Below are positions 1 through 8,246 of a stretch of DNA of 64,000 nucleotides, in pieces. The notes beneath the pieces were generated by a model. That model worked only from the letters and a program-made list of their open reading frames with translations, did not search any database and was not told the DNA's origin. The stretch comes from Plantibacter sp. Leaf314 (GTDB taxonomy: Bacteria; Actinomycetota; Actinomycetes; Actinomycetales; Microbacteriaceae): NCBI RefSeq assembly GCF_001423185.1, contig NZ_LMOB01000001.1, positions 1,020,875 to 1,084,874 on the forward strand. The letters are read 5' to 3'. Position 1 is the stretch's first letter. Each line of letters opens with the position of its first letter. Position numbers and translations under genes: made by a program.

Positions 1-335
1 CGGCCACGACCCTTCTTGTCCTGGCGGGCGTACGGGTAGAACGGGGCGACGACGGTGATGCGCTTCGCGCTCGCCCGCTTCGCCGCATCGACCATGATGA
101 GCTGCTCCATGAGCCACTCGTTGATCGGAGCGGTGTGGGACTGGATGACGAAGACGTCGGTCCCGCGGATGCTCTCGTCGTACCGCGCATAGATCTCGCC
201 GTTGGCGAAGGTCCTGGCGTCGGTGGGCAGGAGCTCGGAATCGAGTTCTGCGGCGATCGCCTCGGCGAGTTCCGGGTGGGCTCGTCCGGAGACGAGGACC
301 AGCTGCTTCTTGTTGTCCGCCGTGATGCCTGACAC
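1..335 (-). CDS. prs: Ribose-phosphate pyrophosphokinase (N-terminal part, cut by window edge)
   Basis: This is the first ~111 residues of PRPP synthetase, which transfers pyrophosphate from ATP to ribose-5-phosphate in the cytoplasm and feeds purine, pyrimidine, histidine and tryptophan synthesis. The reading frame contains SGRAHPELAEAI, DARTFANGEIY, VIQSHTAPINEW and FYPYARQDKKGRG, all classic Prs segments (the last one leads into the ATP-binding flexible loop). I chose the GTG at 333-335 because the product then begins VSGITADNKK, as related actinobacterial Prs proteins do, with AAGG about eight bases upstream. An alternative GTG at 372-374 overlaps the glmU stop. The gene lies directly downstream of glmU, the usual glmU-prs pair. 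The rest of the gene is outside the window. Confidence 0.93.
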   Translation of the reverse strand, partial: MSGITADNKKQLVLVSGRAHPELAEAIAAELDSELLPTDARTFANGEIYARYDESIRGTDVFVIQSHTAPINEWLMEQLIMVDAAKRASAKRITVVAPFYPYARQDKKGRG

Positions 336-370
336 AGACCCTGCCTTCTGCCGGAATCCTCCGGCCTCAC

Positions 371-1852
371 TCACGAGTCGACGTTACCAGCCGCAGCCGA
401 GTCGCCCGACACGGGATCCACGGCCGGAGGCGCGGTCGCCGCGGCTGCAGCCGACGCCGCCGCGGTACCCGGGCGCTTCTGCTCGACCCAGCCTTCGACG
501 TTCCGCTGCTGTGCGACCGTCAGGGCGAGCGCTCCGGCGGGGACGTCCTTGCGGATGACCGAACCGGCTCCCGAGTAGGCGCCGTCGCCGACGCTGACCG
601 GAGCGACGAGCGTGTTGTGCGCACCGGTGCGGACATGGGACCCGATGGTCGTGCGGTGCTTGTGCACGCCGTCGTAGTTCGAGGTGATGGTGCCCGCGCC
701 GACGTTCGACTCGACGCCGATCTCGGTGTCGCCGATGTAGCTGAGGTGCGGGACCTTGCTGCCCTCGCCGATCTGGGCGTTCTTCGTCTCCACGAAGGTG
801 CCGATCTTGCCGCGCTCGCCGAGCACGGTGCCGGGGCGGAGGTAGGCGAACGGGCCGACCTCGGCACCAGCGCCGATGACCGACAGCGTCGCGTCCGTCC
901 GGCGCACCCGAGCACCCGGACCGACCTCGGTGTCGACGAGCGTCGTGTCCGGACCGATCGTGGCGCCGGACTCGACGACCGTGGCTCCGAGGATCTGCGT
1001 GCCCGGCAGCAGGGTGACGTCGGCGTGCAGTCGCGCCTTGATGTCGATCCACGTCGTCGCCGGGTCCTGGACGGTCACGCCGGCGAGCTGCCAGGCGCGC
1101 ACGAGGAGGGCGTTGAGCTTCGCCGCAGCGGCGCTCAGCTGCGCGCGGTCGTTGATGCCCTCGACGAGCCAGGAGTCGCTCACCGGGAGCGCCGAGACCT
1201 CGGACCCGGCACGCCGGAGCAGGCCGATGACGTCCGTGAGGTACTTCTCACCCTGCGCGTTGTCGGTCGTGACCTCGGCCAACGCGTCGCGGAGCTGGCC
1301 CACCCCGAAGAGGTAGACACCGGCGTTGATCTCGTTCACGGCACGCTCGGCGTCGGTCGCGTCCTTCTGCTCGACGATGTAGTCGAGCGCCCCGGCGTCG
1401 GTCCGGATGATCCGCCCGTAGCCCGTCGCGTCGTCCGGCACGGCCGAGAGGATCGTCGCGGCGACGTCGTGGTTGCGGTGGCGTTCGATCAGTGTCGTGA
1501 GCGTCGCGGCGTTCAGCAACGGGACGTCGCCGTTCACGACGAGGACGTCACCGTCGAAGTCGTCGGGCAGCGCCACGAGCGCCTGCTCGACCGCGCGGCC
1601 GGTGCCGGGGACCTCGTCCTGGTCGACGATCGTCGCGCCGGGGAGTTCGGCCTCGATGGCCTCGACGAGCCGGTCGCGCTCGTGGCGGACGACGGCGATG
1701 ACGTGCGCGGCGTCGAGCGAACGCGCCGTCGCGAGCACGTGCCCGACGATCGGGACGCCACCGAGCGGATGCAGCAGTTTCGGCGTCGCCGACTTCATGC
1801 GGGTTCCCTGGCCAGCGGCCAGGATGATGATGGCCAGACGGTCGTCGGTCAC
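371..1852 (-). CDS. glmU: Bifunctional UDP-N-acetylglucosamine pyrophosphorylase / glucosamine-1-phosphate acetyltransferase
   Basis: GlmU acetylates glucosamine-1-phosphate and then uridylates it to UDP-GlcNAc, the precursor of peptidoglycan. The 493-residue product starts VTDDRLAIIILAAGQGTRM, the nucleotidyltransferase signature, with the catalytic-domain lysine in TPKLLHPLGG. The second half is a left-handed beta helix of hexapeptide repeats (IGPDTTLVDTEVGPGARV and following) ending with the NYDGVHKHRT acetyl-CoA-site region. The tail is alanine-rich, which is common in actinobacterial GlmU. The frame stays open upstream through the tRNA-Gln gene, so that extension is artefactual; the GTG at 1850-1852 has a strong GGGGGAG ribosome site about six bases before it. 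prs follows immediately. Confidence 0.96.
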   Translation of the reverse strand: MTDDRLAIIILAAGQGTRMKSATPKLLHPLGGVPIVGHVLATARSLDAAHVIAVVRHERDRLVEAIEAELPGATIVDQDEVPGTGRAVEQALVALPDDFDGDVLVVNGDVPLLNAATLTTLIERHRNHDVAATILSAVPDDATGYGRIIRTDAGALDYIVEQKDATDAERAVNEINAGVYLFGVGQLRDALAEVTTDNAQGEKYLTDVIGLLRRAGSEVSALPVSDSWLVEGINDRAQLSAAAAKLNALLVRAWQLAGVTVQDPATTWIDIKARLHADVTLLPGTQILGATVVESGATIGPDTTLVDTEVGPGARVRRTDATLSVIGAGAEVGPFAYLRPGTVLGERGKIGTFVETKNAQIGEGSKVPHLSYIGDTEIGVESNVGAGTITSNYDGVHKHRTTIGSHVRTGAHNTLVAPVSVGDGAYSGAGSVIRKDVPAGALALTVAQQRNVEGWVEQKRPGTAAASAAAAATAPPAVDPVSGDSAAAGNVDS

Positions 1853-1899
1853 GTGTGCTCCCCCTCGGTACGGGCACTCGCCCGGTCGGTGATCGGTCG

Positions 1900-1971
1900 C
1901 TCCGCCACCAGGATTCGAACCTGGACCGAACAGCTCCAAAGGCTGCCGTGCTGCCGTTACACTATGGCGGA
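1900..1971 (-). tRNA. tRNA-Gln (anticodon TTG)
   Basis: On the minus strand a 72-base cloverleaf can be drawn. The acceptor stem TCCGCCA pairs with TGGCGGA, the discriminator is G, the anticodon stem is CAGC/GCTG enclosing the loop CTTTGGA with anticodon TTG, and the T arm contains GGTTCGAATCC. CCA is not encoded. It lies 47 bases upstream of the glmU start in the same direction, so it may be co-transcribed with or just precede glmU. Confidence 0.96.
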
Positions 1972-2072
1972 CCACTCAGCCTGACGGCGGAGCGTGGTCA
2001 ATTCTGCCATGGATGGGCGACCATCGATTCAGCACCCGGCACTCGATTCGGGCCCGGTCGCCGCTGTGCCTC

Positions 2073-2078
2073 GATAAT
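2073..2078 (+). promoter_or_regulatory. -10 element (GATAAT) of the MarR gene, leaderless
   Basis: GATAAT ends exactly six bases before the ATG at 2085. That spacing puts transcription start on or next to the start codon. No ribosome site is visible, which fits a leaderless mRNA. Confidence 0.5.
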
Positions 2079-2084
2079 GGTGGG

Positions 2085-2579
2085 ATGCCAGCTAGCACCG
2101 ATGAGGTCGACCGCATCGTCGACGCGTGGAACCGCGAGCGCCCGGACCTCGACTTCTCGCCACTCCAGGTCCTCTCGCGCGTCGCCCGGCTGTCCCGCCA
2201 CCTCGACCGTGCGCGTCGGGCGGCCTTCACCCGGTCGAACCTCGAGCCCTGGGAGTTCGACGTCCTCGCCGCCCTCCGACGTGCCGGTTCCCCGTACCGG
2301 TTGAGCCCGAAGGCACTCCTGCTGCAGACGCTCGTCTCGAGCGGGACGATGACGAACCGCATCGACCGTCTCGTCGAGCGTGGACTCGTCGAGCGGCAGG
2401 GCGACCCCAACGACGGCCGGGGCATCCTCGTCCAGATGACCAACGCCGGCCTCAACACCGTCGACGCCGCCATCACCAGGCTGGTCGACGCCGAGGCCGA
2501 CCTCCTGGGTGGCCTGAGCGGCGCTGAGCAGACCAGGCTGACCGTGTTGCTCCGGAAGCTCAGCCTCGACTTCGACTAG
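2085..2579 (+). CDS. MarR-family transcriptional regulator
   Basis: A 164-residue winged-helix protein. The core WEFDVLAALRRAGSPYRLSPKAL, TLVSSGTMTNRIDRLVERGLVERQ and DPNDGRGILVQMT is the MarR recognition helix plus wing, including the DxRG-like wing tip. MarR proteins are dimeric repressors or activators that usually respond to small aromatic or oxidised ligands; the ligand here is unknown. I chose the ATG at 2085 over the upstream in-frame ATG at 2013 because it has a -10 hexamer six bases before it and homologues begin near this point. The stop codon abuts that of metI on the other strand (CTAGCTAG), so the two genes converge with no spacer. Confidence 0.85.
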   Translation: MPASTDEVDRIVDAWNRERPDLDFSPLQVLSRVARLSRHLDRARRAAFTRSNLEPWEFDVLAALRRAGSPYRLSPKALLLQTLVSSGTMTNRIDRLVERGLVERQGDPNDGRGILVQMTNAGLNTVDAAITRLVDAEADLLGGLSGAEQTRLTVLLRKLSLDFD

Positions 2580-3239
2580 CTAGCGGCGGAGGACCTTCCG
2601 CGCCAACCAGTTGCCGAAGAACTGGATGAGCTGGACGAGCAGGATGATGATGATCACCGCGGCCCAGGTCACGACCGGCTCGAACTGCCGGAACCCGTAC
2701 TGGATCGCGAAGGCGCCGAGCCCCCCGCCGCCGATGAAGCCGGCCACCGCAGACATGTCGACGATGACGACGAACACGAAGGTGTAACCGAGGATCAGCG
2801 GCCCGAGCGCCTCCGGCAGGACGATGCTCAGGAGCGTCCGGAGTCGGCTCGCGCCCGCGGCCCGTGAGGCCTCGATGACGCCGGGCGACACCGTCAGCAG
2901 GTTCTGCTCGACGATGCGGCTGATACCGAAGGTCGCGGCCAGGGAGATGATGAAGATGAAGGCGTTCGCCCCGATCCCGGTGCCGATCACAAGTCGCGAG
3001 AGCGGCTGCGCGGCGGCCAGGAAGATGATGAACGGGATCGGCCGGAAGATGTTCACGATCACGTTGAGCACGCCGTAGAGCACCGGGTGCGAGTAGAGGT
3101 TGCCGGGCCGGGTGACGTACAGACCGGTCCCGACGACGAGGCCGGCGATGCCACCGAAGAGGAGGCTGAAGGAGACGAGGTACAGGGTCTCGACGGTCGC
3201 GTCGCCGAGCTTCGGCAGGAGGTCGATCAGGGCGTCCAT
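2580..3239 (-). CDS. metI: Methionine ABC transporter permease MetI
   Basis: A 219-residue integral membrane protein that forms the translocation pore of the D/L-methionine importer. Five or so hydrophobic segments are visible, with the EAA-type coupling loop EASRAAGASRLRTLLSIVLPEALGPLI that docks onto the ATPase. Length and motif order match MetI. The start codon follows the metN stop by one base, so the two genes are translationally coupled. It is the last gene of metQ-metN-metI. Confidence 0.93.
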   Translation of the reverse strand: MDALIDLLPKLGDATVETLYLVSFSLLFGGIAGLVVGTGLYVTRPGNLYSHPVLYGVLNVIVNIFRPIPFIIFLAAAQPLSRLVIGTGIGANAFIFIISLAATFGISRIVEQNLLTVSPGVIEASRAAGASRLRTLLSIVLPEALGPLILGYTFVFVVIVDMSAVAGFIGGGGLGAFAIQYGFRQFEPVVTWAAVIIIILLVQLIQFFGNWLARKVLRR

Positions 3240-3240
3240 G

Positions 3241-4269
3241 TCAGCGCACCTCCGTCACGGTGGCCTGCGATCCGATGGCGGTCAACGCCCCGTCGATCGT
3301 GGCGTCGTCGCCGCGGAGCGCGAGCGTCAGGTGCCCGAACGCGCGCCCCTGGATGTCGTTGATGCCGCCGTAGACGAGTTCGAAGTCGACGCCGGCCTGC
3401 GCGAGCGTGAGGAAGACGCCGGCCTGGGACGCGTCGCCGTCACGGAAGGACAGGGTGACGATGCGGCCGACGTGGCGTTCCTGGAGGACGGCGAGCTCGG
3501 CCGGCGACGGGACACCCTTGATGACCGTCGAGACGAAGCGCTTCGACGCCGCGTGCTGCGGGTCGGAGAAGACCTCGAAGACGTCGCCCTGCTCGATGAC
3601 CTTGCCACGCTCCATGACGGCGACCTTGGTCGCGAGCGACTGGATCACCTCCATCTCGTGGGTGATCACGACGATCGTGACGCCGAGGTCGCGATTGACC
3701 TGCTTGAGCAGGGCGAGCACCTCCTGCGTCGTCTCGGGGTCGAGCGCGCTCGTCGCCTCATCGGCGAGCAGGATCCGGGGCGAGGTCGCGAGCGCCCGGG
3801 CGATGCCCACGCGCTGCTTCTGTCCGCCGGAGAGCTGGTCCGGGTAGTTGTCCGCCTTGTCGGCGAGGCCGACGAACTTCAGGAGCTCGTCCACCCGCGT
3901 GCGCACCTCGGAGCGTGAGCGTCCGGCGACCTCGAGGGGGTAGGCGATGTTCTTCCGGACCGACTTCGAGTTGAAGAGGTTGAACTGCTGGAAGATCATC
4001 CCGATGCCGAGTCGCAGCTGCCGCAGTCCGCTCTCCGAGAGCGTCGTCACCTCGGTCCCGTCGACGACGATGCTGCCGGACGTCGCCGGCTCGAGCGCGT
4101 TGATGAGCCGCACGAGCGTGGACTTCCCGGCTCCCGAGTAGCCGATGATGCCGAAGACGTCACCGGCCTCGATGTCGAGGTCGACGCCGTCGATCGCTGC
4201 GATCGGTGGGGCGCCCTTCTGCGGAGACGGGTAGCGTTTCGCGACGTCTCGGAGGCTGACGAGTGGCAT
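3241..4269 (-). CDS. metN: Methionine ABC transporter ATP-binding protein MetN
   Basis: A 342-residue ATPase that powers methionine uptake. It shows Walker A (GYSGAGKST), Q-loop (FQQFNLF), signature LSGGQKQR, Walker B (ILLADEATSALD) and the switch histidine (VITHE). The C-terminal ~80 residues form the NIL domain, which in characterised MetN binds methionine and inhibits transport when the cell is replete. The NIL domain confirms methionine specificity rather than general polar amino acids. The gene lies between metQ and metI. A 12-base-pair hairpin sits between it and metQ and probably lowers its transcript level relative to the binding protein. Confidence 0.95.
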   Translation of the reverse strand: MPLVSLRDVAKRYPSPQKGAPPIAAIDGVDLDIEAGDVFGIIGYSGAGKSTLVRLINALEPATSGSIVVDGTEVTTLSESGLRQLRLGIGMIFQQFNLFNSKSVRKNIAYPLEVAGRSRSEVRTRVDELLKFVGLADKADNYPDQLSGGQKQRVGIARALATSPRILLADEATSALDPETTQEVLALLKQVNRDLGVTIVVITHEMEVIQSLATKVAVMERGKVIEQGDVFEVFSDPQHAASKRFVSTVIKGVPSPAELAVLQERHVGRIVTLSFRDGDASQAGVFLTLAQAGVDFELVYGGINDIQGRAFGHLTLALRGDDATIDGALTAIGSQATVTEVR

Positions 4270-4313
4270 GCGGGTGTCCTCGGGGTGGGGCGGTCAGCGG
4301 GCGGGGAAACGAC

Positions 4314-4360
4314 GATGCGTTCCTGCGGGGGCGGGTGACAGCCTCCCACAGGAACGCATC
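4314..4360 (-). terminator. Intercistronic hairpin between metQ and metN
   Basis: GATGCGTTCCTG at 4314-4325 is the exact inverse complement of CAGGAACGCATC at 4349-4360, giving a 12-base-pair stem with a 23-base loop that can itself fold (GGGGGC against GCCTCCC). There is no U tract. It lies between metQ and metN, where a partial terminator or RNase barrier would leave more MetQ than MetNI. Confidence 0.6.
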
Positions 4361-4370
4361 GGACGCTGGA

Positions 4371-5273
4371 TCAGCCCTTGGCCTTGATGTCCTTCTGGAC
4401 GGTCTCGAGCGACTGCACGAGGTCCTTGACCGGCGTCTTCAGGGGCACGGCCGTGCCACCGGAGTTCTCCACGACGCCGTCGACGACGGACTTCGTGTCC
4501 TGGTAGATCTTCACGAGCTTCGCGTACGTCTCGTTGTCGGCGTCAGCGGCCTTCGCGGCGAAGATGTTGACGTACGGCAGGGCGTTCGGGTCGGACGGGT
4601 CGTCCTCGGCGATCGCGTCGGACGCCTTCAGACCGGAATCGTTGATGAAGTCGTTGTTGATGATCGCACCGGTGACGTCGGGCAGCGAGGTCGGCGTGAG
4701 CGAGGCCTCGAGCGAGGTGACCGTGACCTTCGACTTGTCGGCGATGATGTCGTCGGGCGTCGAGAAGATGTTGCCGCCGTCCTTGAGCTCGAGGAGGCCG
4801 GCCGACTGCAGGACGAGGAGGGCGCGCGCCTGGTTGCTCTCGTCGTTCGGGATGGCGATCGTGTCGCCCTTCTTGATGTCCTTCACGCTGTCGACCTTGG
4901 TCGAGTAGAGACCGAGCGGGTAGATCGCGGTCGAACCGATGGGCGTGAGGTCTTCGCCGGAGGCCTCGTTGTACTGCGCGAGGTAGACGATGTGCTGGAA
5001 CTGGTTGATGTCGATCTCGCCCTCGGTGAGCGCGGGGTTCGGCTGCGTGTACTCACCGAAGTCGACGATGTCGACGAAGATGCCCTCCTTCTCGGCGGCC
5101 TCCTTGTAGGTCTCCCAGTAGGGGTCGCTCGCGCCGACGACGCCGATCTTGACGGGGTTCGCCTCGGTGCCCTTGTCTTCGGCGGCGGCGCCTGAACCGC
5201 CGGCGCATCCGGCGAGGAGCGCGATGGCGGGGATGATGGCCAGTCCGGCCAGAAGCTTCTTCGAGAAGGTCAT
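4371..5273 (-). CDS. metQ: Methionine-binding lipoprotein MetQ
   Basis: A 300-residue substrate-binding protein of the methionine importer, anchored outside the membrane. The N-terminus MTFSKKLLAGLAIIPAIALL is a lipoprotein signal with lipobox LAGC, so the lipidated cysteine is residue 23. The mature part carries NlpA/MetQ family features such as KIGVVGASDPYWE, DIVDFGEYTQPNPAL and the IDINQFQH segment near the ligand. The frame is open far upstream, but the ATG at 5273 has AGAGGA about nine bases before it and gives a proper signal peptide. It is the first gene of metQNI. I see no SAM riboswitch in the 139 bases upstream. Confidence 0.94.
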   Translation of the reverse strand: MTFSKKLLAGLAIIPAIALLAGCAGGSGAAAEDKGTEANPVKIGVVGASDPYWETYKEAAEKEGIFVDIVDFGEYTQPNPALTEGEIDINQFQHIVYLAQYNEASGEDLTPIGSTAIYPLGLYSTKVDSVKDIKKGDTIAIPNDESNQARALLVLQSAGLLELKDGGNIFSTPDDIIADKSKVTVTSLEASLTPTSLPDVTGAIINNDFINDSGLKASDAIAEDDPSDPNALPYVNIFAAKAADADNETYAKLVKIYQDTKSVVDGVVENSGGTAVPLKTPVKDLVQSLETVQKDIKAKG

Positions 5274-5412
5274 TGCTGTGATTCCTCTTTCGGGTGGTGC
5301 GCGCCGGTGGACGCTGATTCGACGGTACGTCGGCCTAGCAGGGATGACGAACCGGTGCGTAACACTTCGGAACAGAGCGACGGACGCGGTCGATCGCGGT
5401 CGACGACGGCGA

Positions 5413-7212
5413 CTATTCGACGAGCTCGGACAGCTCCAGCCAGCGCACCTCGAGGTCGGCGATCTCGCCGTACATGGCCTGGATCTTGGCGCCGAGCGCC
5501 GTGATCCCGGCGAAGTCGTTCTGGTCGTGGACCGCGACCTTCTCGTGAGCCTGCTCGATCTGGCCGTTGAGCTTGTGGAGCTTGCGGTCGATCGCCTTGA
5601 TCTCCTGCTGCGCGTTCCGCAGCTCCGCACCGCTCAACTTCGGCGTCTTCTTCGTCGGACCGCCGCCCGAGGCCGTCGGGCGGTCGTGCTCCTGCGAGCG
5701 GCTGCCGGCGGTCCCGGCGTTGAGCTTCAGGTACTGGTCGATGCCACCGGGGAGGTGGCGGAAGTGGCCGTCCATGATCGCGTACTGCTGGTCCGTCACG
5801 CGCTCGAGGAAGTACCGGTCGTGCGAGACGACGAGCAGGGTGCCGGGCCACGAGTCGAGGAGGTCCTCCATGGCCGCGAGCATGTCCGTGTCGAGGTCGT
5901 TGGTGGGCTCGTCGAGGACGAGGACGTTCGGCTCGTCGAGCAGGATGAGCAGCAGTTGCAGACGTCGACGCTGGCCACCCGAGAGGTCCTTCACCGGGGT
6001 CGACAGCTGGGCGCTCGTGAAGCCAAGGCGTTCGAGCAGCTGCCCGGGGGTCATCTCCTTGCCACCGGCGACGTAGCTCGTGCGCTTGCGTCCGATGACG
6101 TCGCTCACGCGGTCCTGCTCGTACTCGGCGAGCTCGTCGAGCTGCTGCGTCAGCGTGGCGACCTGCACGGTCTTGCCGCGCTTGACACGCCCCTCGGTGG
6201 CCTCGACCTCGCCGGTGACGAGTCCGAGGAGCGTCGACTTGCCGGCGCCGTTGACGCCGAGGATGCCGGTGCGCTCACCCGGGGCGATGCGCCACTCGAC
6301 GTCCTTGATGATCGTGCGGTCGCCGTAGGACACGGTGACGTCGAGGATGTCGACGACGTCCTTCCCGAGTCGGGCGGTCGCCATACCGGCGAGCTCGACC
6401 GCGTTCCGCACCGGGGGTTCGTCGGCGATGAGCGCGTTGGCCGCTTCGATGCGGAACTTGGGCTTGGCCGTCCGTGCAGGAGCGCCGCGGCGCAACCACG
6501 CCAGCTCCTTCTTCATGAGGTTCTGACGCTTCGCCTCGGACACGGCTGCCGAGCGGTCGCGCTCGACGCGCTGGAGCACGTACGCCGCGTACCCGCCCTC
6601 GAAGGGCTCGACGATGCGGTCGTGCACCTCCCAGGTGGCGGTGCAGATCGCGTCGAGGAACCACCGGTCGTGGGTCACGACGAGCAGGCCGCCCGAGTTC
6701 CTGGACCACCGACGGTTCAGGTGTTCGGCGAGCCAGGTGATGCCCTCGACGTCGAGGTGGTTGGTCGGCTCGTCGAGGAAGAGGATGTCGTGGTCGCCGA
6801 CGAGGAGCGCCGCGAGCGCCACCCGACGACGCTGACCACCGCTGAGATCGGCGACGAGGGCGTCCCAGGCGATGTCGGAGGCGAGGCCGGAGATGACGTC
6901 GCGGACCTTCGGGTCGCCCGCCCACTCGTGCTCGTAGAACCCGCCGACGATCGTCTGGCCGACGGTCTTGTCGTGATCGAGGGTGTCGGACTGGTCGAGC
7001 ACGCCGACCGTGACGCCGTTGCGCACGGTGACCCGACCGGAGTCGGGCTCCTTGCGGCCCGCGAGGAGACCGAGGAGCGTGGACTTGCCGTCGCCGTTGC
7101 GGCCGACGATGCCGATGCGGTCGCCCTCGTTCACCCCGATCGTGATGCCGTCGAAGACGACTTTGGTCGGGTACTCGAGGTGGAGCGCTTCAGCGCCGAG
7201 AAGGTGTGCCAT
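5413..7212 (-). CDS. ABC-F family ATPase (Uup-like)
   Basis: A 599-residue soluble protein with two fused ABC domains and no membrane segments. Walker A motifs are GRNGDGKST (near residue 39) and GVNGAGKST; both halves have LSGGQRRR signatures and Walker B FLDEPTNHLD and VLDEPTNDLD. A charged coiled coil of about 60 residues ends the protein, as in Uup. ABC-F proteins act on the ribosome, either as translation factors or in antibiotic protection; which applies cannot be read from sequence. A -10-like TATCGT lies nine bases before the ATG. It is divergent from the spermidine-synthase-like gene. In many actinobacteria an ABC-F gene sits near ispE, which fits this locus. Confidence 0.9.
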   Translation of the reverse strand: MAHLLGAEALHLEYPTKVVFDGITIGVNEGDRIGIVGRNGDGKSTLLGLLAGRKEPDSGRVTVRNGVTVGVLDQSDTLDHDKTVGQTIVGGFYEHEWAGDPKVRDVISGLASDIAWDALVADLSGGQRRRVALAALLVGDHDILFLDEPTNHLDVEGITWLAEHLNRRWSRNSGGLLVVTHDRWFLDAICTATWEVHDRIVEPFEGGYAAYVLQRVERDRSAAVSEAKRQNLMKKELAWLRRGAPARTAKPKFRIEAANALIADEPPVRNAVELAGMATARLGKDVVDILDVTVSYGDRTIIKDVEWRIAPGERTGILGVNGAGKSTLLGLVTGEVEATEGRVKRGKTVQVATLTQQLDELAEYEQDRVSDVIGRKRTSYVAGGKEMTPGQLLERLGFTSAQLSTPVKDLSGGQRRRLQLLLILLDEPNVLVLDEPTNDLDTDMLAAMEDLLDSWPGTLLVVSHDRYFLERVTDQQYAIMDGHFRHLPGGIDQYLKLNAGTAGSRSQEHDRPTASGGGPTKKTPKLSGAELRNAQQEIKAIDRKLHKLNGQIEQAHEKVAVHDQNDFAGITALGAKIQAMYGEIADLEVRWLELSELVE

Positions 7213-7260
7213 ATCCGGTCTACGATACCGGCTCCGGCGACGCGCGGCCTCCGTGCACCC

Positions 7261-7266
7261 TAGGCT
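7261..7266 (+). promoter_or_regulatory. -10 element (TAGGCT), leaderless
   Basis: TAGGCT is followed by six bases and then the GTG start at 7273, with no ribosome site. This is the leaderless arrangement seen repeatedly in the window. Confidence 0.5.
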
Positions 7267-7272
7267 GCACAG

Positions 7273-8148
7273 GTGGCTCTGTTCTCCCGTTCCCGCCGGC
7301 TCCCGCTCGACCAGCGCGACGCGCGGCTCACCCTCCTCGACAAGCGCATGCAGCGTTACGAACTCTCCGTCGACGACATCCCGCAGTCGGTCGTGTCACT
7401 CACCGACCCGCGCTCGCTCGAGTACCCCTACATCCGGCACATCGCCCGCGTGATCGACGCGGAGGGCCCGGCCGGTGAGCCGCTCATCACCGTGCATCTC
7501 GGGGCCGGGGCGCTGACGCTCCCCCGCTACGTGCAGGCGACCCGACCGGGCTCTCCGCAGCTCGTCGTCGAATTCGAGCCGGAGCTGTACGCCGCGATGC
7601 TCGAAGCGCTCCCGCTGCCGGAGGGTTCGCGCGTGGAGGTCCGGTTCGGCGACGCCCGAGCCGTGGCGGACGAGCCGGTCGACGACATCGCGGCCACCGC
7701 CGCGGACGGCACGGTGTGGCGGGACGCCAAGGTGACCGTCGTCGACCTCTGGGATGCGGCGGTGATCCACCGTCGGGTCGCGAGCCTCGAGTTCTACCGT
7801 CGGGTCGCAGCGCGGTCCGCAGCCGACGGTGTGATCGCGGTCAACCTGCTCGACGGCAGCCCCTTCGACTACGCCAGGCGCCAGGCGGCGACCCTCCGGA
7901 CCGTGTTCGCGCATGTGGCCGTCGTCCTCGACTTCGACCCGGTCGACGACGAGGGGCCGCTCGGCAACGTCGTCGTCTTCGCGAGCGACGCACCACTCGC
8001 TGCCGTGACGCACCCGCAGCTCTTCGGCGCGCCGGCCCCCGAGCAGCTGCACGGTGACGCACTGACGGCGTGGATCGACGGCGCGGCGGTCATGACCGAC
8101 GCCGACGGCGAGGACTCCCCCGACCCCGACGACCCACGCTGGGACTGA
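7273..8148 (+). CDS. Spermidine-synthase-like Rossmann-fold protein
   Basis: A 291-residue protein related to the spermine/spermidine synthase superfamily. VHLGAGALTLPRYVQ is the nucleotide-binding glycine loop of the SAM-type fold; QLVVEFEPELYAAM and VRFGDARAVAD correspond to the acidic strand ends. It lacks an obvious N-terminal beta domain and I cannot identify the complete polyamine-binding site, so true spermidine synthesis is doubtful. Actinobacterial proteins of this type are usually annotated as 'fused MFS/spermidine synthase' or methyltransferase-like. The GTG start has a -10 hexamer six bases upstream. It is divergent from the ABC-F gene and precedes the TetR gene by about 100 bases. 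Confidence 0.7.
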   Translation: MALFSRSRRLPLDQRDARLTLLDKRMQRYELSVDDIPQSVVSLTDPRSLEYPYIRHIARVIDAEGPAGEPLITVHLGAGALTLPRYVQATRPGSPQLVVEFEPELYAAMLEALPLPEGSRVEVRFGDARAVADEPVDDIAATAADGTVWRDAKVTVVDLWDAAVIHRRVASLEFYRRVAARSAADGVIAVNLLDGSPFDYARRQAATLRTVFAHVAVVLDFDPVDDEGPLGNVVVFASDAPLAAVTHPQLFGAPAPEQLHGDALTAWIDGAAVMTDADGEDSPDPDDPRWD

Positions 8149-8173
8149 CGGCCGTCCTTTGCACCCCCATCCG

Positions 8174-8200
8174 ATTGCGCTACGGTGGGCGTAGCGCAAT
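8174..8200. promoter_or_regulatory. Perfect 11-bp inverted repeat, probable TetR operator
   Basis: ATTGCGCTACG (8174-8184), spacer GTGGG, then CGTAGCGCAAT (8190-8200). The arms are exactly complementary. It lies about 46 bases before the TetR gene, so autoregulation is the simplest reading. The inner half CGCTACG recurs in the palindrome at 13093-13112 that controls the divergent lipid operons. Confidence 0.65.
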
Positions 8201-8246
8201 CGACCGATCCACCCGGAATCGGCTCTCGCGCGGAGGAGGTTGGTCG

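Noticed and set aside
336..374. Upstream GTG (372-374) as the start of prs
   Set aside because: It overlaps the glmU stop attractively, but homologues begin at the SGI segment and the extra 13 residues are not family-like; kept only as an alternative.
1853..1975. N-terminal extension of GlmU through the tRNA-Gln gene
   Set aside because: The frame is open only because of high GC; the extension translates the tRNA and GlmU starts at the nucleotidyltransferase motif.
617..1984. Long open frames antisense to glmU and to many other genes (for example opposite ABC-F, nrdE and the FAR fusion)
   Set aside because: They show Arg/Gly/Val-rich composition without domains and follow the codon structure of the real gene on the other strand.
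2573..2586. CTAGCTAG palindrome as a binding site
   Set aside because: It is the two abutting TAG stop codons of convergent genes.
5274..5412. SAM or other methionine riboswitch before metQ (and before metY at 26717-26856)
   Set aside because: I could not align either region with SAM-I, SAM-II or SAM-IV cores; only the guanidine aptamer is convincing.
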